64,000 bases of DNA from Oscillospiraceae bacterium. GTDB lineage: Bacteria > Bacillota_A > Clostridia > Oscillospirales > Ruminococcaceae. The position numbers and the translations under genes were made by a program. Shown here piece after piece: positions 24,534 through 33,677 of the stretch. Numbering within the stretch: position 1 is the first letter of the stretch; every line of letters starts with the position of its first letter. The DNA lies in contig SFDQ01000001.1 of NCBI GenBank assembly GCA_004558145.1, positions 310,001 through 374,000 on the forward strand. Direction: 5' to 3'. The notes below the pieces were generated by a model. That model had not been told where the DNA came from and searched no databases. It saw only the letters and a list, made by a program, of their open reading frames with translations.

Positions 24534-27500
24534 TCATTCCAAAGGCACGTCTATTTCCCGGCCAAGGGCAAAACTGTAAAGGGTGAGCTTTTTCACCGGC
24601 TTTGCCAGCCGCCGCGCCACCGCCTCCGCGTACATCCGCAGCTGGGCGGCGTAGGCTTTGGTGAGCTCTTCCCCGCTTTTGCCCCGGTCGGTCTTGTAGT
24701 CCAGGATCTCCAGCCGGTCGCCGAATTCCAGCACCACGTCCGCCACGCCCTGCACCAGCACCCGCGCGCCGGCGCCCGCCGCTTCGGGCGAGAGCTTTTC
24801 GGCGGGGATGGAGGTGATGAAGGCGTACTCTCGCAGGACCCTTTCGGCGGCCTGCACGCGGGCAAAGGCGTCGCTTTCGAAAAAGGCGCGCAGGGCCTTC
24901 CAGGGCAGGCTGTGGTGCTGCTCGGCGGTGAGCAGCTTTGCCTCCAGCTGGCGGCGGCCCTCCCCTTCGGGGTCTTTGGCCGCGGCGGCAAGGTCGGCGT
25001 GCTGCAAAAAGGCGTGGAGGGCGCTGCCCTGCTCCGCGCCGGTGAGGCCCTCTTTGTACATGAAGGCCGGCCGGGCGGGGATGAGTTCCTCGCCGGTGTG
25101 GGCCAGCGCCGTGACGCTGACCTTGGCGGGCACCGTTTGCAGCGCTGCCCGGGGGCTGTTCCAGCCAAGGCGGGCGGCCAGGGCCGCGGCAAGACCGGCG
25201 TCCGGGGCGGCGGCGGGCAGGCCCGCGGCAGCGGCGGGGGCGGGCTGCGCGTCCGCCGGCTGCTGAAAGTCCACAGTGAGGGTGCCGGCCATGGGGCGGG
25301 GATGCACCGGCAACGGCGCGTTCACCAGCCCCCGCAGGCATCCGGCGGAAGGATGGGTGAGCAGGGCCAGCAGCACCCAGTCCGCCCGGCTGGCGCAGTG
25401 CTGCAGGAGATAGGGCTGGCACCGGCCCGCGGCGGTGAGCTGGGCCGCCAGCCGCTCCAGCGTGCCCAGGGGATTTTTCAGGCTCATGGTGAGCAGCAGC
25501 TTGTCCTTGGCGCGGGTGGCGGCCACATAGAACACCCGCATCTCCTCGCTGACGGCGTCCGCCGTCTGGGCGGCCTGCACCGCCCGCAGGGGGGCGGTGG
25601 TGTAGGTGCCGCCCGTCCCCGCCCGCAGGGTGAGCCCCAGCCCCAGCCGGGGATGCAGCACCACCGGGGCGATGAGGTCCTCCCGGTTGAAGGGCCGGTC
25701 CAGCCCGGCGGCGACGACCACCGGGAATTCCAGCCCCTTGGAGCGGTGCACCGTCATGATGGACACGCACCCCGGGCGGCTCTGGCCCTGCTCGGGGCCG
25801 GGCACGCCGCCCCCGGCCAGGGCCGCGTCCATGGCGCGCACCACGCCCGCAAGGCCGTTTTTGCCGCAGTCAGCGGCAAAGGCGGCGAAACGGCGCAGGT
25901 TCTGCCGCCGCGTCTGGCCTTCCTCCATCGCGCCGGCGGCGGCAAGGCAGCCGGTGCGCAGGAAAATTTCTTCCATCAGCCGGTCCACCGGCAGGGTCTG
26001 GGCCAGCCGCTGCAAGGTGCGCAGCCAGTCCATGAAGGCGGCGGCTTTGCCCTCGGCGGCGGCGCTCACCGCGCCGTAGAAGCTGCCGGCGGGCTGCGCC
26101 GTGCGCAGCCGCACCAGGTCGTCCGGCTCAAAGCCGCCAAGGCCCAGCATCACCGCCGCCAGATGCACGTCCTGGGAAGGGTTATCCAGCACGCGGACAA
26201 GGCTGGCCAGCACCCGCACCTCCGGCGCGTCCAGCAGGTTCTCGGCCCGGTCCACGTAGACCGGGATACCCTCGGCTTCCAGCGCGTCGGCGTAAACGTC
26301 GAAGTTGGAGCGGCTGCGGGTGAGGATGCAGAAGTCCTCATAGGCGGCGGGACGCTGGCCCCCCGCGCCGTCCCGCACGGTGAAATTGGAGGCGGGGTCC
26401 GCCAATTCCCGGATGCGCCGGGCGATGAAGGCCGCCTCGGCGGCGGGGCCGCCGTCCCCTTCCACAATGTGCACCTCGCATCCGCCGGCGTAGCCGCCGT
26501 AGGCCGCAAGGCCGCCGAGGCCCGGCACCAGCTTTTCGCCGGGACCATAGTCCACGCCGCCCACCTCGTCGCTCATCACCGCTTCAAAGATGGCGTTGAC
26601 CCCGTCGATGACCCCCGGCGCGCTGCGGAAGTTCGCGTCCAGAAAGACCTTCTGGGGGCCCGTGCCGCCGTGAGGGGCGTAGCGGGCCAGCTTGTCCCGG
26701 AAGACCTCCGGGTCCGCCTGACGGAAGCGGTAGATGCTCTGTTTCAGATCGCCCACGAAGAAGAGGTCCTCGCCGCCGGGGGCGGCCAGGGCGGCGTAAA
26801 GCGCGTCCTGCAGGGCGTTGGTGTCCTGGTATTCGTCCACCATCACCGCCGCGTACTCCCGCCACAGCTGGTCCGCCAGTTCGGTGCGGCTTCCCTGGGG
26901 CGTTTGCAGCAGCCGCAGGGCCAGATGCTCCACGTCGCTGAATTCCAGCAGCTTTTCCTCGCATTTTGCCTGCCAGAAGCGGGCGATGAAGTCCCGCTCG
27001 GCCTTCACCAGCGCGGCCACCAGCGGCGCGGCGGCCGCCCGGTCGGCGGCGAACTCCTCCCCGGTGCAGACGAACACCGTGTCCTGCAGGCGGGCGAGGG
27101 TCTTTTTCAGCACGTCCCGCCGGGCCTTGATGCGCTCCATGTGGCAGCCCTTGTAGCCCCGCACCGCCTTGAGGGGCTGGTAGCTGAGGGCGCGGAAGGT
27201 GTCGAGGATGTCGTTCCAGGGGGCGCAGGCCACGGCGGCCTCCACCGCCTGGGCAGCGGCCACGTCGCTTTGCAGCGCGGGCAGGTAGTTGCCCAGCTCT
27301 CCGTCCGCCTGGGCCTCGGCCAGATTTTCCAGCGCCAGGGCAAGGGCGCACTTCGCCCCCCGCGCCCCCTCGGCCCGCAGGGCCTTGCCCCACTCGGTGG
27401 CGTCCAGCGGCAGGTTGGCCGCCCAGTCGGCTGCCAGCTTGTCCAGGCTTGCGTCCGGGAAGGGCATGCTGGAAAGAAAGTCATAGAGCTGTTCCAGCAC

Positions 27501-28007
27501 CCGGGCGGCCTGCTTGTCGCTGCGGCCCTTGCCGTACAGGTCGGCAAAGGCGCAGAAGTCCGGGTCGGTGTAGGCGTTTTCCAGCGCGGCGGCCAGTGCC
27601 TCGGCCCGCAGGCGGGCCAGCTGGGGCCCGTCGGCGGTGGAAAAATCCGGCGGGATGTCCAGTTTGCCGAAGTGGGTCTGCACCAGCTGCAAACAGAAGG
27701 AGTCGATGGTGCCGATGCTGGCCCGCTGCAGCAGCATGCGCTGGCGGCGCAGCCAGGCCGAGCCGGGGTGTTTGAGCTGTTCCTCCGCCAGCCGGGCGGC
27801 CAGCTTTGCCCGCAGGCTTGCCGCCGCCGCCCGGGTGAAGGTGACGATGAGCAGCTTGTCGGCGGGCACGGGGTCCTTGTCCCGCACCAGCAGGCGGGCG
27901 GCCCTCTCCACCAGCACGGCGGTCTTGCCGCTGCCCGCGGCGGCGCTCACCAGCAGGGCCGAGCCCTCATGGTCGATGGCGGCCCGCTGGTCCTTTGTGA
28001 ACTGCAT
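24534..28007 (-). CDS. addA: ATP-dependent helicase/nuclease subunit A
   Basis: 1157 aa, a UvrD-like superfamily 1 helicase. Walker A is AAGSGKT (residues 23-29), motif Ia TFTRAAA, motif II VDEYQDTN (~390), motif IV/V region SIMTVHRSKGLEFPVV, and a C-terminal RecB-type nuclease motif LEILDYKTDRG (~1115). With AddB it resects double-strand breaks and is the Gram-positive counterpart of RecBCD. It follows addB by 15 bases in one transcription unit. Confidence 0.97.
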   Translation of the reverse strand: MQFTKDQRAAIDHEGSALLVSAAAGSGKTAVLVERAARLLVRDKDPVPADKLLIVTFTRAAAASLRAKLAARLAEEQLKHPGSAWLRRQRMLLQRASIGTIDSFCLQLVQTHFGKLDIPPDFSTADGPQLARLRAEALAAALENAYTDPDFCAFADLYGKGRSDKQAARVLEQLYDFLSSMPFPDASLDKLAADWAANLPLDATEWGKALRAEGARGAKCALALALENLAEAQADGELGNYLPALQSDVAAAQAVEAAVACAPWNDILDTFRALSYQPLKAVRGYKGCHMERIKARRDVLKKTLARLQDTVFVCTGEEFAADRAAAAPLVAALVKAERDFIARFWQAKCEEKLLEFSDVEHLALRLLQTPQGSRTELADQLWREYAAVMVDEYQDTNALQDALYAALAAPGGEDLFFVGDLKQSIYRFRQADPEVFRDKLARYAPHGGTGPQKVFLDANFRSAPGVIDGVNAIFEAVMSDEVGGVDYGPGEKLVPGLGGLAAYGGYAGGCEVHIVEGDGGPAAEAAFIARRIRELADPASNFTVRDGAGGQRPAAYEDFCILTRSRSNFDVYADALEAEGIPVYVDRAENLLDAPEVRVLASLVRVLDNPSQDVHLAAVMLGLGGFEPDDLVRLRTAQPAGSFYGAVSAAAEGKAAAFMDWLRTLQRLAQTLPVDRLMEEIFLRTGCLAAAGAMEEGQTRRQNLRRFAAFAADCGKNGLAGVVRAMDAALAGGGVPGPEQGQSRPGCVSIMTVHRSKGLEFPVVVAAGLDRPFNREDLIAPVVLHPRLGLGLTLRAGTGGTYTTAPLRAVQAAQTADAVSEEMRVFYVAATRAKDKLLLTMSLKNPLGTLERLAAQLTAAGRCQPYLLQHCASRADWVLLALLTHPSAGCLRGLVNAPLPVHPRPMAGTLTVDFQQPADAQPAPAAAAGLPAAAPDAGLAAALAARLGWNSPRAALQTVPAKVSVTALAHTGEELIPARPAFMYKEGLTGAEQGSALHAFLQHADLAAAAKDPEGEGRRQLEAKLLTAEQHHSLPWKALRAFFESDAFARVQAAERVLREYAFITSIPAEKLSPEAAGAGARVLVQGVADVVLEFGDRLEILDYKTDRGKSGEELTKAYAAQLRMYAEAVARRLAKPVKKLTLYSFALGREIDVPLE

Positions 28008-28022
28008 GTTCCCTTCCCCCTT

Positions 28023-31000
28023 TCATTCCTGCCGGCGGCAGACGTTCCGATAATCGCACCAGCGGCAGTGGGTCTCTTTTTTGCGGCCGGCGGCCAGCGG
28101 CTCCGCGGCGATGTGGCCGGCGTAGAGCTCCTCGGCCATCTGCACCACCAGACTGTCCAGCTCGCCCTCCAGCTTCGCCAGCTCCTCCACCGAGGTGAGG
28201 GCCTCGCCCAGGCGGGGGTTGCCCGCCTTGTCAAAGCGCACCGGCACATACAGGCCGGTGGCGGCGCTGTCCATGGCGGAGAGCACCTGGGGCTCGTTCA
28301 CCACCACGCCCTCCACCTTGTAGTCGAGCCCCTCGGCGGCGGTGTTCCGATCGGCGCGGGCGGGGGCCGGGTCGGCCATCAGGTAGAGCACTCCCGCCGG
28401 GGCGGGGTCCTGGAAGGCGGTGCCGGCATTGCGCACCAGCGTGAACAGATACACCAGCATCTGGCAGTTGAGGCCCCGGCGCACGTCCTCCAGCAGGAAC
28501 TCCTTGCTGCCGGTCTTGTAGTCCACCACCCGCAGCCAGGTCCTGCCGCCCTCGCGGCAGGCGTCCACCCGGTCGATCTTGCCGATCATGCGCACCGTCT
28601 CGCCGGTCTTGGTGGTGAGCACCACCGGCGGCACCTGGTCCGGCCCGTCGCCGATGCCCAGCTCGAAGGCCACCGGGCGGAAGGAGCCCTGGCGCTGCTC
28701 GGCCTGGATGAAGGCCAGCAGGGCCGAGGCGCTTTTTTGCAGCCGCTGGATGAGGTATTCAAAGCGGGCCCCTGCGCCGGGCATGTTGGCGGCCACGTAC
28801 TCCCGGGTGACGGCGGCGGCAAGGTCCGCCAGCTCCGTCTCCGAGAGGTCCACGAAGCCCGCCCCGGCCCGTTTCAGGGCCTGCTCTAGGATGTAGTGCA
28901 CCAGGGTGCCGGTCTGGTCGGCGGTGAGGGCCGCCTGCTTGCGGGGCCGCGCGCCCAGCACGTATTCCAGAAAATAGGCGAAGGGGCAGGAGTAATAGCG
29001 CTCCATCCGGCTGGGGGAAAGGCGCATGCTGCCCCCCAGCAGCCGGTGCATGGCGGCGGTGTCCCGCACCTGGAAGGGCTCGGCCAGGGCGGCCCGGCGC
29101 ACCGGGGCCAGGGCGGCTTTGCCCTCTTCGCTGGCCTCCACCGCCTCGTAGAGGGCGGCGGTGGCGGGGCTGGCGGCGTTCCAGGTCTGGCCCAGCAGGT
29201 CCAGGGCGGCGGCGGGGGTGGCGGCCAGGTCCGCCGTCTCCAGCGCGGGGGCGGCGGGTTCCAGGCACTCCTTTGCCTCGGCCAGGGCGCTGGTCATGGG
29301 CAGGGAGGCCGGGCCCGCGGCCCAGCTCATCCACACACCCCGGGCGGCGGCGGTGAGGGCTTTGTAGAAGCACACCTGCTCGCGCACCATGCGGTTTTCA
29401 AAACAGTCGGGCATCTCCACGCCCTGGCGGATGAGGGCGTCCCGCTCGGCGTGGGTCAGAAGGCCCCGCTCGCCGGGGGCGGCGGGGAACTCCCCTTCCG
29501 CCAGGCCCAGCACGAAGCAGTAGTCCGGCTCGTCCAGCCGCATGCGCCCGGCGGTGGTGAAGATCACCGCGTCCAGGCTTTGGGGGATGTGCCCCAGGTC
29601 GGTGGTGCGGGCCAGCAGGTCGAACAGCTCGCCGTACTCGGCGGCGGGCAGGGTCTCGTCCCCCAGCAAAAGGGCCATCTGGTCCAGCAGGTCCGCCGCC
29701 AGATCCCACACCCGCACCGCCTCCTCGGCGGCGGGGATGCCCTCCTTCTGCTTCAGCGCCTCGGCAGAGGCGGTGAGCTTGTCCTCCGCGCCCAGAGCCA
29801 GCATGGTGCGGAACAGCGTTTCGCACAGCGCGGCGGCGGGCTTTTTGCGCGCCGAGGCCGCGAAGTTCGCCAGCACCGGGGCAAGTTTTGCCCGGGCGGC
29901 CTCCGCCAGCGCCAGCTGCTCGGCGTCGGCGGGGCGCATCTCGCCCCCGAAGCCCGCGGGCGAGAGGGTGAAGGGCTGCTGCCACTGGGCGGCGGACAGC
30001 TGCCAGGTATAAGCGTAATTTTCCAGCGCGCAGAGCTCGGCCTCCGAGAGGCTCGTCAGGCCGGTCTTGGCCACCGCCAGCACCGTCTCGGTGGAAACGC
30101 CCCGGCGCACGATGCTCAAAAGCGCCTTCACCAGCCGCAGGGGCGCGGCGTGCTCGGCGCTGGCGGGCTCGTCGAAGAAGAGGGGCACGCCCGCCAGCCG
30201 GAACTCATAGCGCACGGCGGCCAGATACTGGGATGCGTCCCGGCAGATGACCGCCATCCTGCCGTAGGGCACCCCCGCCCGGGCCAGCTTTGCCACCGCG
30301 GCGGCGGCCAGCTTGGCCTCGGTCTGGCGGTCCTCCGCCCGCAGCAGGGTGAGCTGGCCGGGGTCGGCGGGGCCGGGCGCGGGCATGTCCCCCGCCAGCA
30401 GCGCCGCCAGCCGGGCAAGGTCCGGGGCATTTTTGTGGCGCTTGTCCTCGGTCAAGATCACCGGCGAAGCCACCGCCACGCCGTTTTTGCGGGCCATCTC
30501 CCGCAGGGCCCCGGCCATCTTTTTGGCCCCGCTGAACAGGCCCAGGCCCCCTTCCCGGTCCTCCAGCCCGTCGGCGCACAGGGCCACCGTGATGGACTGG
30601 GCGCACCCGAGCATGGCCTCCAGCATTTTGCGCTTGGGGGCGTTGAAGGTGTCGAACTCGTCGATGAACACCTCCACCCCCTCGAAAAATTCCGGCGCGA
30701 GGCGCTCGGCGGCGGCCGCCACCCGGTCGGTGGGGTCCATGGCCGAGCCCTCCAGAAGGGCCTGATAGGCGGCGTAGACCCCCGCCAGCTCCCGCAGCTT
30801 TTCACCGGAAGCGCCCGCGCCCGCCGCCAGCTGCTCCAGCTGGGGGGCGCTGATGCCGGCGCTTTTCAGCTCGTTCAGGGTCTCGGCACACTTTTCGCAG
30901 AAGGCGGTGCTGCGCCGGTGGCGGCTGTAATAGTGCACGGTGTCGCCCATGGCCTCCAGCGCGCGGCGCACCAGCACCGCGCGGCCCGCGTCGGTGAGGG

Positions 31001-31244
31001 TGCGCACCGCCGCGCCGCCGTAGGTGTTCAGCAGTTTTTCCGAAAGGCTGGTGAAGCTGTGGCTCTCCACCCAGCCGGAATATTCGTCCCCCAAAAGGGT
31101 GTAGATGCGGTTCTCGGTGCTGGAAGTGAACTGTTCCGGCACCAGCAGCAGGCTGCGCTGGCCGGCCTCGGCCCGCGCCTTGATGCGCCCCAGCAGATAA
31201 CTTGACTTGCCGCTGCCCGACGGCCCCAGGACCAGTTGCAGCAT
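28023..31244 (-). CDS. addB: ATP-dependent helicase/nuclease subunit B
   Basis: 1073 aa from ATG 31244 (GGGAGGG upstream). The frame extends 14 codons further without a ribosome site. Walker A is GPSGSGKS (residues 7-14); the rest of the helicase core is degenerate, as is normal for AddB. The C-terminal nuclease has LRVVDYKTG. Four cysteines expected for a 4Fe-4S clasp are visible: one in YYSCPFAYF (~755) and three at the very C-terminus in CRWCDYRNVC. The subunit recognises Chi and cuts the 5' strand. Confidence 0.96.
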   Translation of the reverse strand: MLQLVLGPSGSGKSSYLLGRIKARAEAGQRSLLLVPEQFTSSTENRIYTLLGDEYSGWVESHSFTSLSEKLLNTYGGAAVRTLTDAGRAVLVRRALEAMGDTVHYYSRHRRSTAFCEKCAETLNELKSAGISAPQLEQLAAGAGASGEKLRELAGVYAAYQALLEGSAMDPTDRVAAAAERLAPEFFEGVEVFIDEFDTFNAPKRKMLEAMLGCAQSITVALCADGLEDREGGLGLFSGAKKMAGALREMARKNGVAVASPVILTEDKRHKNAPDLARLAALLAGDMPAPGPADPGQLTLLRAEDRQTEAKLAAAAVAKLARAGVPYGRMAVICRDASQYLAAVRYEFRLAGVPLFFDEPASAEHAAPLRLVKALLSIVRRGVSTETVLAVAKTGLTSLSEAELCALENYAYTWQLSAAQWQQPFTLSPAGFGGEMRPADAEQLALAEAARAKLAPVLANFAASARKKPAAALCETLFRTMLALGAEDKLTASAEALKQKEGIPAAEEAVRVWDLAADLLDQMALLLGDETLPAAEYGELFDLLARTTDLGHIPQSLDAVIFTTAGRMRLDEPDYCFVLGLAEGEFPAAPGERGLLTHAERDALIRQGVEMPDCFENRMVREQVCFYKALTAAARGVWMSWAAGPASLPMTSALAEAKECLEPAAPALETADLAATPAAALDLLGQTWNAASPATAALYEAVEASEEGKAALAPVRRAALAEPFQVRDTAAMHRLLGGSMRLSPSRMERYYSCPFAYFLEYVLGARPRKQAALTADQTGTLVHYILEQALKRAGAGFVDLSETELADLAAAVTREYVAANMPGAGARFEYLIQRLQKSASALLAFIQAEQRQGSFRPVAFELGIGDGPDQVPPVVLTTKTGETVRMIGKIDRVDACREGGRTWLRVVDYKTGSKEFLLEDVRRGLNCQMLVYLFTLVRNAGTAFQDPAPAGVLYLMADPAPARADRNTAAEGLDYKVEGVVVNEPQVLSAMDSAATGLYVPVRFDKAGNPRLGEALTSVEELAKLEGELDSLVVQMAEELYAGHIAAEPLAAGRKKETHCRWCDYRNVCRRQE

Positions 31245-31281
31245 AAACGTCCCTCCCTGCGAAAAAAAGTCTCCTAAATTT

Positions 31282-31310
31282 ATCATACGCAGGAGGGGGC
31301 GGTTTGTCCA
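31282..31310 (-). promoter_or_regulatory. Sigma-A promoter of addBA
   Basis: Minus-strand TGGACA (31305-31310), 17-nt spacer, TATGAT (31282-31287); both boxes 5/6. It reads into addB 38 bases downstream. Confidence 0.8.
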
Positions 31311-31343
31311 CTTGACGGGCGGGGATTTTTTTGCCCGCCGCCT

Positions 31344-31373
31344 CTGGCAATTCCCCGCCCGGTGCGTTATAAT
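31344..31373 (+). promoter_or_regulatory. Sigma-A promoter of the HD-hydrolase gene
   Basis: CTGGCA (31344-31349), 18-nt spacer, perfect TATAAT (31368-31373), 32 bases before the start codon. Divergent from the addBA promoter. Confidence 0.7.
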
Positions 31374-31405
31374 GAGGAAAAATCACCGGAAAAGAGGTCA
31401 TCATC

Positions 31406-31975
31406 ATGCCCGGACTTACCATGGAGACCGCCCGCCAGCTGCTGGCGACCACCACCACCGAGGACCATCTCTTTGAACACGCCATCGGCGTGAGCGCCGC
31501 CATGGGCGCCATGGCCCGCCACTTCGGCGCGGACGAGGAGTATTGGAAAGCAGTGGGCTACCTGCACGACTATGACTACGAGCAGTTCCCCGAGGAGCAC
31601 CTGCACCACACCGCCGAGCCCCTGCGCGAAGCCGGCGTGGACGAGGAGAGCATCCGCGCCATTTTGTCCCACGGGTGGGAGTTCTGCACCGACGTGAAGC
31701 CGGAGACCGACATGGAAAAGAGCCTGTTCACCGTGGACGAGCTCACCGGCCTGGTGGGCGCCACCGCCCGCATGCGTCCGGGCGGACTGTCCGACCTGGA
31801 GGTTTCCAGCGTGAAGAAAAAGTTCAAGGACAAGCGCTTCGCCGCCAAGATCGACCGGGCGGTCATCCAGCAGGGCTGCGACATGCTGGGCATGGACCTG
31901 GCCGACGTGATCGGCCTGTGCATCGAGGGCATGCGCACCGAGATGGACGCCCTGGGCCTTGGGCCGAAGGAATAA
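31406..31975 (+). CDS. HD-domain phosphohydrolase of unknown substrate
   Basis: 189 aa from ATG 31406 (AGAGG eight bases upstream). HD-superfamily metal ligands can be picked out: HAIGVSAAM (His), GYLHDYDYE (His-Asp), LSHGW (His), and an Asp in VDELTGLV. The family of ~190-aa stand-alone HD proteins is widespread in Clostridia and annotated as hydrolase or HDIG-like; the substrate is not known. It is monocistronic, with its own promoter and a strong terminator, and transcribed away from addBA. Confidence 0.82.
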   Translation: MPGLTMETARQLLATTTTEDHLFEHAIGVSAAMGAMARHFGADEEYWKAVGYLHDYDYEQFPEEHLHHTAEPLREAGVDEESIRAILSHGWEFCTDVKPETDMEKSLFTVDELTGLVGATARMRPGGLSDLEVSSVKKKFKDKRFAAKIDRAVIQQGCDMLGMDLADVIGLCIEGMRTEMDALGLGPKE

Positions 31976-31990
31976 ACCGCAACAGCAAGG

Positions 31991-32024
31991 GGTCCCGCCG
32001 GCAAAAACCGGCGGGGCCTTTTTA
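31991..32024 (+). terminator. Intrinsic terminator of the HD gene
   Basis: Arms 31991-32001 and 32008-32018 (11 bp, one G-T pair) enclose AAAAAC; a T-rich tail TTTTTATTTT follows (32019-32028). Confidence 0.88.
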
Positions 32025-32039
32025 TTTTGGATTTTTATC

Positions 32040-32068
32040 TTGCATTTTCTGAAGATTCATTGTATTAT
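32040..32068 (+). promoter_or_regulatory. Candidate promoter of the DUF1413-like gene
   Basis: TTGCAT (32040-32045), 17-nt spacer, TATTAT (32063-32068) in an A+T-rich gap 41 bases before the start. Confidence 0.55.
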
Positions 32069-32109
32069 TTTTCTTGAAAATCAGTAATGCCAAATAAAGG
32101 GGGCTTTTG

Positions 32110-32766
32110 ATGGCAAAGACGGTGACCATTTCGGTGACGCTCACGCAGGCGGAGCTCAAACTGGCAGAAAAACTGGCCAAAGAACACGGGCTGCCGCTGG
32201 CCCAGTGCGTCAAGCAGTTTCGGCTGTGCGACCAGGTGTTTGAGGAACACTTTGAAACGCTGAAACGGCGGGCGGCGGCCCAGCCGGAGGGGCAGCCCTT
32301 CACGGTGATGGGCCTGTTCGACGACGCCGAGTGGAACGACCTGGACCGGGGGCTGAAACTCTCCCTCGGGCGCACCTTCAATCATTTTGTGCGGGGCGGC
32401 AAGCTGCCCGGCGTGCGCCCTGCCGGCAAGAACAGCTCCAACGTGCAGCTTTATGAAAAGGAGCGGCCCCAAACGGCGCTGGAGGACCGGCTGGCCGCCC
32501 TGGCCGCGGAGTACGGGCTGGAAAAAGCGGAGCCCGGCCCGCTGGCGGAAGAATTGGTGGCGCGGGGCGAAGCGGCGGAACTGGCGCAGCTGCTGGAGGA
32601 GGCAAAACTTGCCGGCAGCAGCACCGAGCAGGCCCTTGCCCGCCAATACGAGGCGGCGCTGGACGAGGCCCTGCGCTTTGACCCTCTGGAAAACAGCCGG
32701 GACGAAGCCTTCTGCAACTGCGGCGAAGAAGCGCAGGGCGAAGCCTTCGACGGATGGGATCTTTGA
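32110..32766 (+). CDS. DUF1413-like stand-alone protein
   Basis: 218 aa from ATG 32110; a TTG codon immediately before it is also in frame, and AAAGGGGG is upstream. The N-terminus (KTVTISVTLTQAELKLAEKL) looks like a ribbon-helix-helix or short helical module with an antitoxin-like beta strand. Residues ~65-115 (MGLFDDAEWNDL...SLGRTFNHFV...GVRPAGKNSSNVQLYEK) resemble DUF1413, a small domain often seen with mobile or defence genes; this match is from memory. The remainder is acidic and helical, ending with a CNC pair. There is no toxin partner next to it. Its own promoter and terminator make it an isolated unit. Confidence 0.6.
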   Translation: MAKTVTISVTLTQAELKLAEKLAKEHGLPLAQCVKQFRLCDQVFEEHFETLKRRAAAQPEGQPFTVMGLFDDAEWNDLDRGLKLSLGRTFNHFVRGGKLPGVRPAGKNSSNVQLYEKERPQTALEDRLAALAAEYGLEKAEPGPLAEELVARGEAAELAQLLEEAKLAGSSTEQALARQYEAALDEALRFDPLENSRDEAFCNCGEEAQGEAFDGWDL

Positions 32767-32773
32767 CAAAGGC

Positions 32774-32809
32774 GGCCCCGCCGGTCATTCGACCGGCGGG
32801 GCCTTTTTT
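32774..32809 (+). terminator. Strong intrinsic terminator
   Basis: A perfect 13-bp stem (32774-32786 with 32791-32803), loop ATTC, followed by six T residues. It separates the DUF1413-like gene from the convergent peptidoglycan-binding protein. Confidence 0.92.
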
Positions 32810-32814
32810 GCCAT

Positions 32815-33618
32815 TCAGGCGCGCAGGGTGCCGTTGAAGGCCATCACAAGGCCGCTCCAGGTGGCGGGGCCGACCTTGCCGTCCTCGGTGAGGCGGGCCA
32901 GCCGCTGGAAGGAGCGCACCGACGCGGTGGTGGCGCTGCCGTACTGGCCGTCGATGGTCACCTTGGGCACGGTGCCGCCCAGCGCGGACAGATAACTCTG
33001 GACGCAGCGCACCGAATCGCCGGTGCTGCCCTGCTGCAAGAGGCCGGGGTAGCGGGGCAGCACCGGGGTGGGCGTGCCCGCCAGCACCTGACCGTAGACC
33101 TTGGCCAGGGCGGCGAAGGTGTTGCGGCCGAAGGAGCCGTCGATGCTCAGGGCAAACTGACGCTGGAACTGCTTCACCGCCCCGGCGCTGGCGCTGCCGA
33201 AGGCCCCGTCCGCGCTGATGGAAGCGATGGCGGTGTAGACCTGGCGGATGCGGATGAGCTTCTGCTGCATGCTCTTGACCACCGCGCCCCGGTCGCCCGA
33301 GCGGGCGGTGACGCCGCAGAAGACCTCCCCCGCGCCACGGATGTCCGCGAAGGCGGCGTAGAGGGCGTTCCAGGTGGAGGAGCCCACCTGCCCGTCGGCG
33401 GTGAGGCCCGCCACGGTCTGGAACGCCTTCACCGCGTTCGCGGTGTTGCTGCCGTACTGGCCGTCCACCGTCACCGACGGCACCTGGGGCCAGCGGGTGT
33501 GCACCCCGTTCAGCCAGGTCTGCACCTGGGCGGAGTCCGGCCCGGAAGAGCCGTTTCTCAAAACTGTGCCGAAATAAGGCGGCATCGCGGTGGTGCCGGC
33601 CTGTTCAATGGTTGCCAT
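32815..33618 (-). CDS. Triple peptidoglycan-binding-repeat protein without signal peptide
   Basis: 267 aa from ATG 33618 (AGGAGG ten bases upstream); an ATG at 33627 would abut the ribosome site. Three PG_binding_1-like modules are visible at about residues 25-90, 105-175 and 195-262, each with the signature VDGQYGSNT..AVKAFQ, ADGAFGSASAGAVKQFQ or IDGSFGRNTF and VTIDGQYGSATTASVRSFQ. No catalytic domain, signal peptide or membrane helix is present, which is odd for a wall-binding protein. It lies 59 bases after spoIIR, so a role in the spore (cortex or coat) is a reasonable inference. The gap holds CATACAAT (33642-33649), which fits either a sigma-A or a sigma-E -10 box, but no -35 box is convincing. 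Confidence 0.75.
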   Translation of the reverse strand: MATIEQAGTTAMPPYFGTVLRNGSSGPDSAQVQTWLNGVHTRWPQVPSVTVDGQYGSNTANAVKAFQTVAGLTADGQVGSSTWNALYAAFADIRGAGEVFCGVTARSGDRGAVVKSMQQKLIRIRQVYTAIASISADGAFGSASAGAVKQFQRQFALSIDGSFGRNTFAALAKVYGQVLAGTPTPVLPRYPGLLQQGSTGDSVRCVQSYLSALGGTVPKVTIDGQYGSATTASVRSFQRLARLTEDGKVGPATWSGLVMAFNGTLRA

Positions 33619-33677
33619 AAATCGCATCCCTCCTTGCCCCCATTGTATGCCCGGGGGCCGGGAAGGGTGCGCCGCGC

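Noticed and set aside
24912..28889. 1325-codon plus-strand open frame across addA and addB
   Set aside because: Longest frame in the window, but it crosses two genuine genes in antisense, is Gly/Arg/His-rich and has no recognisable domain.
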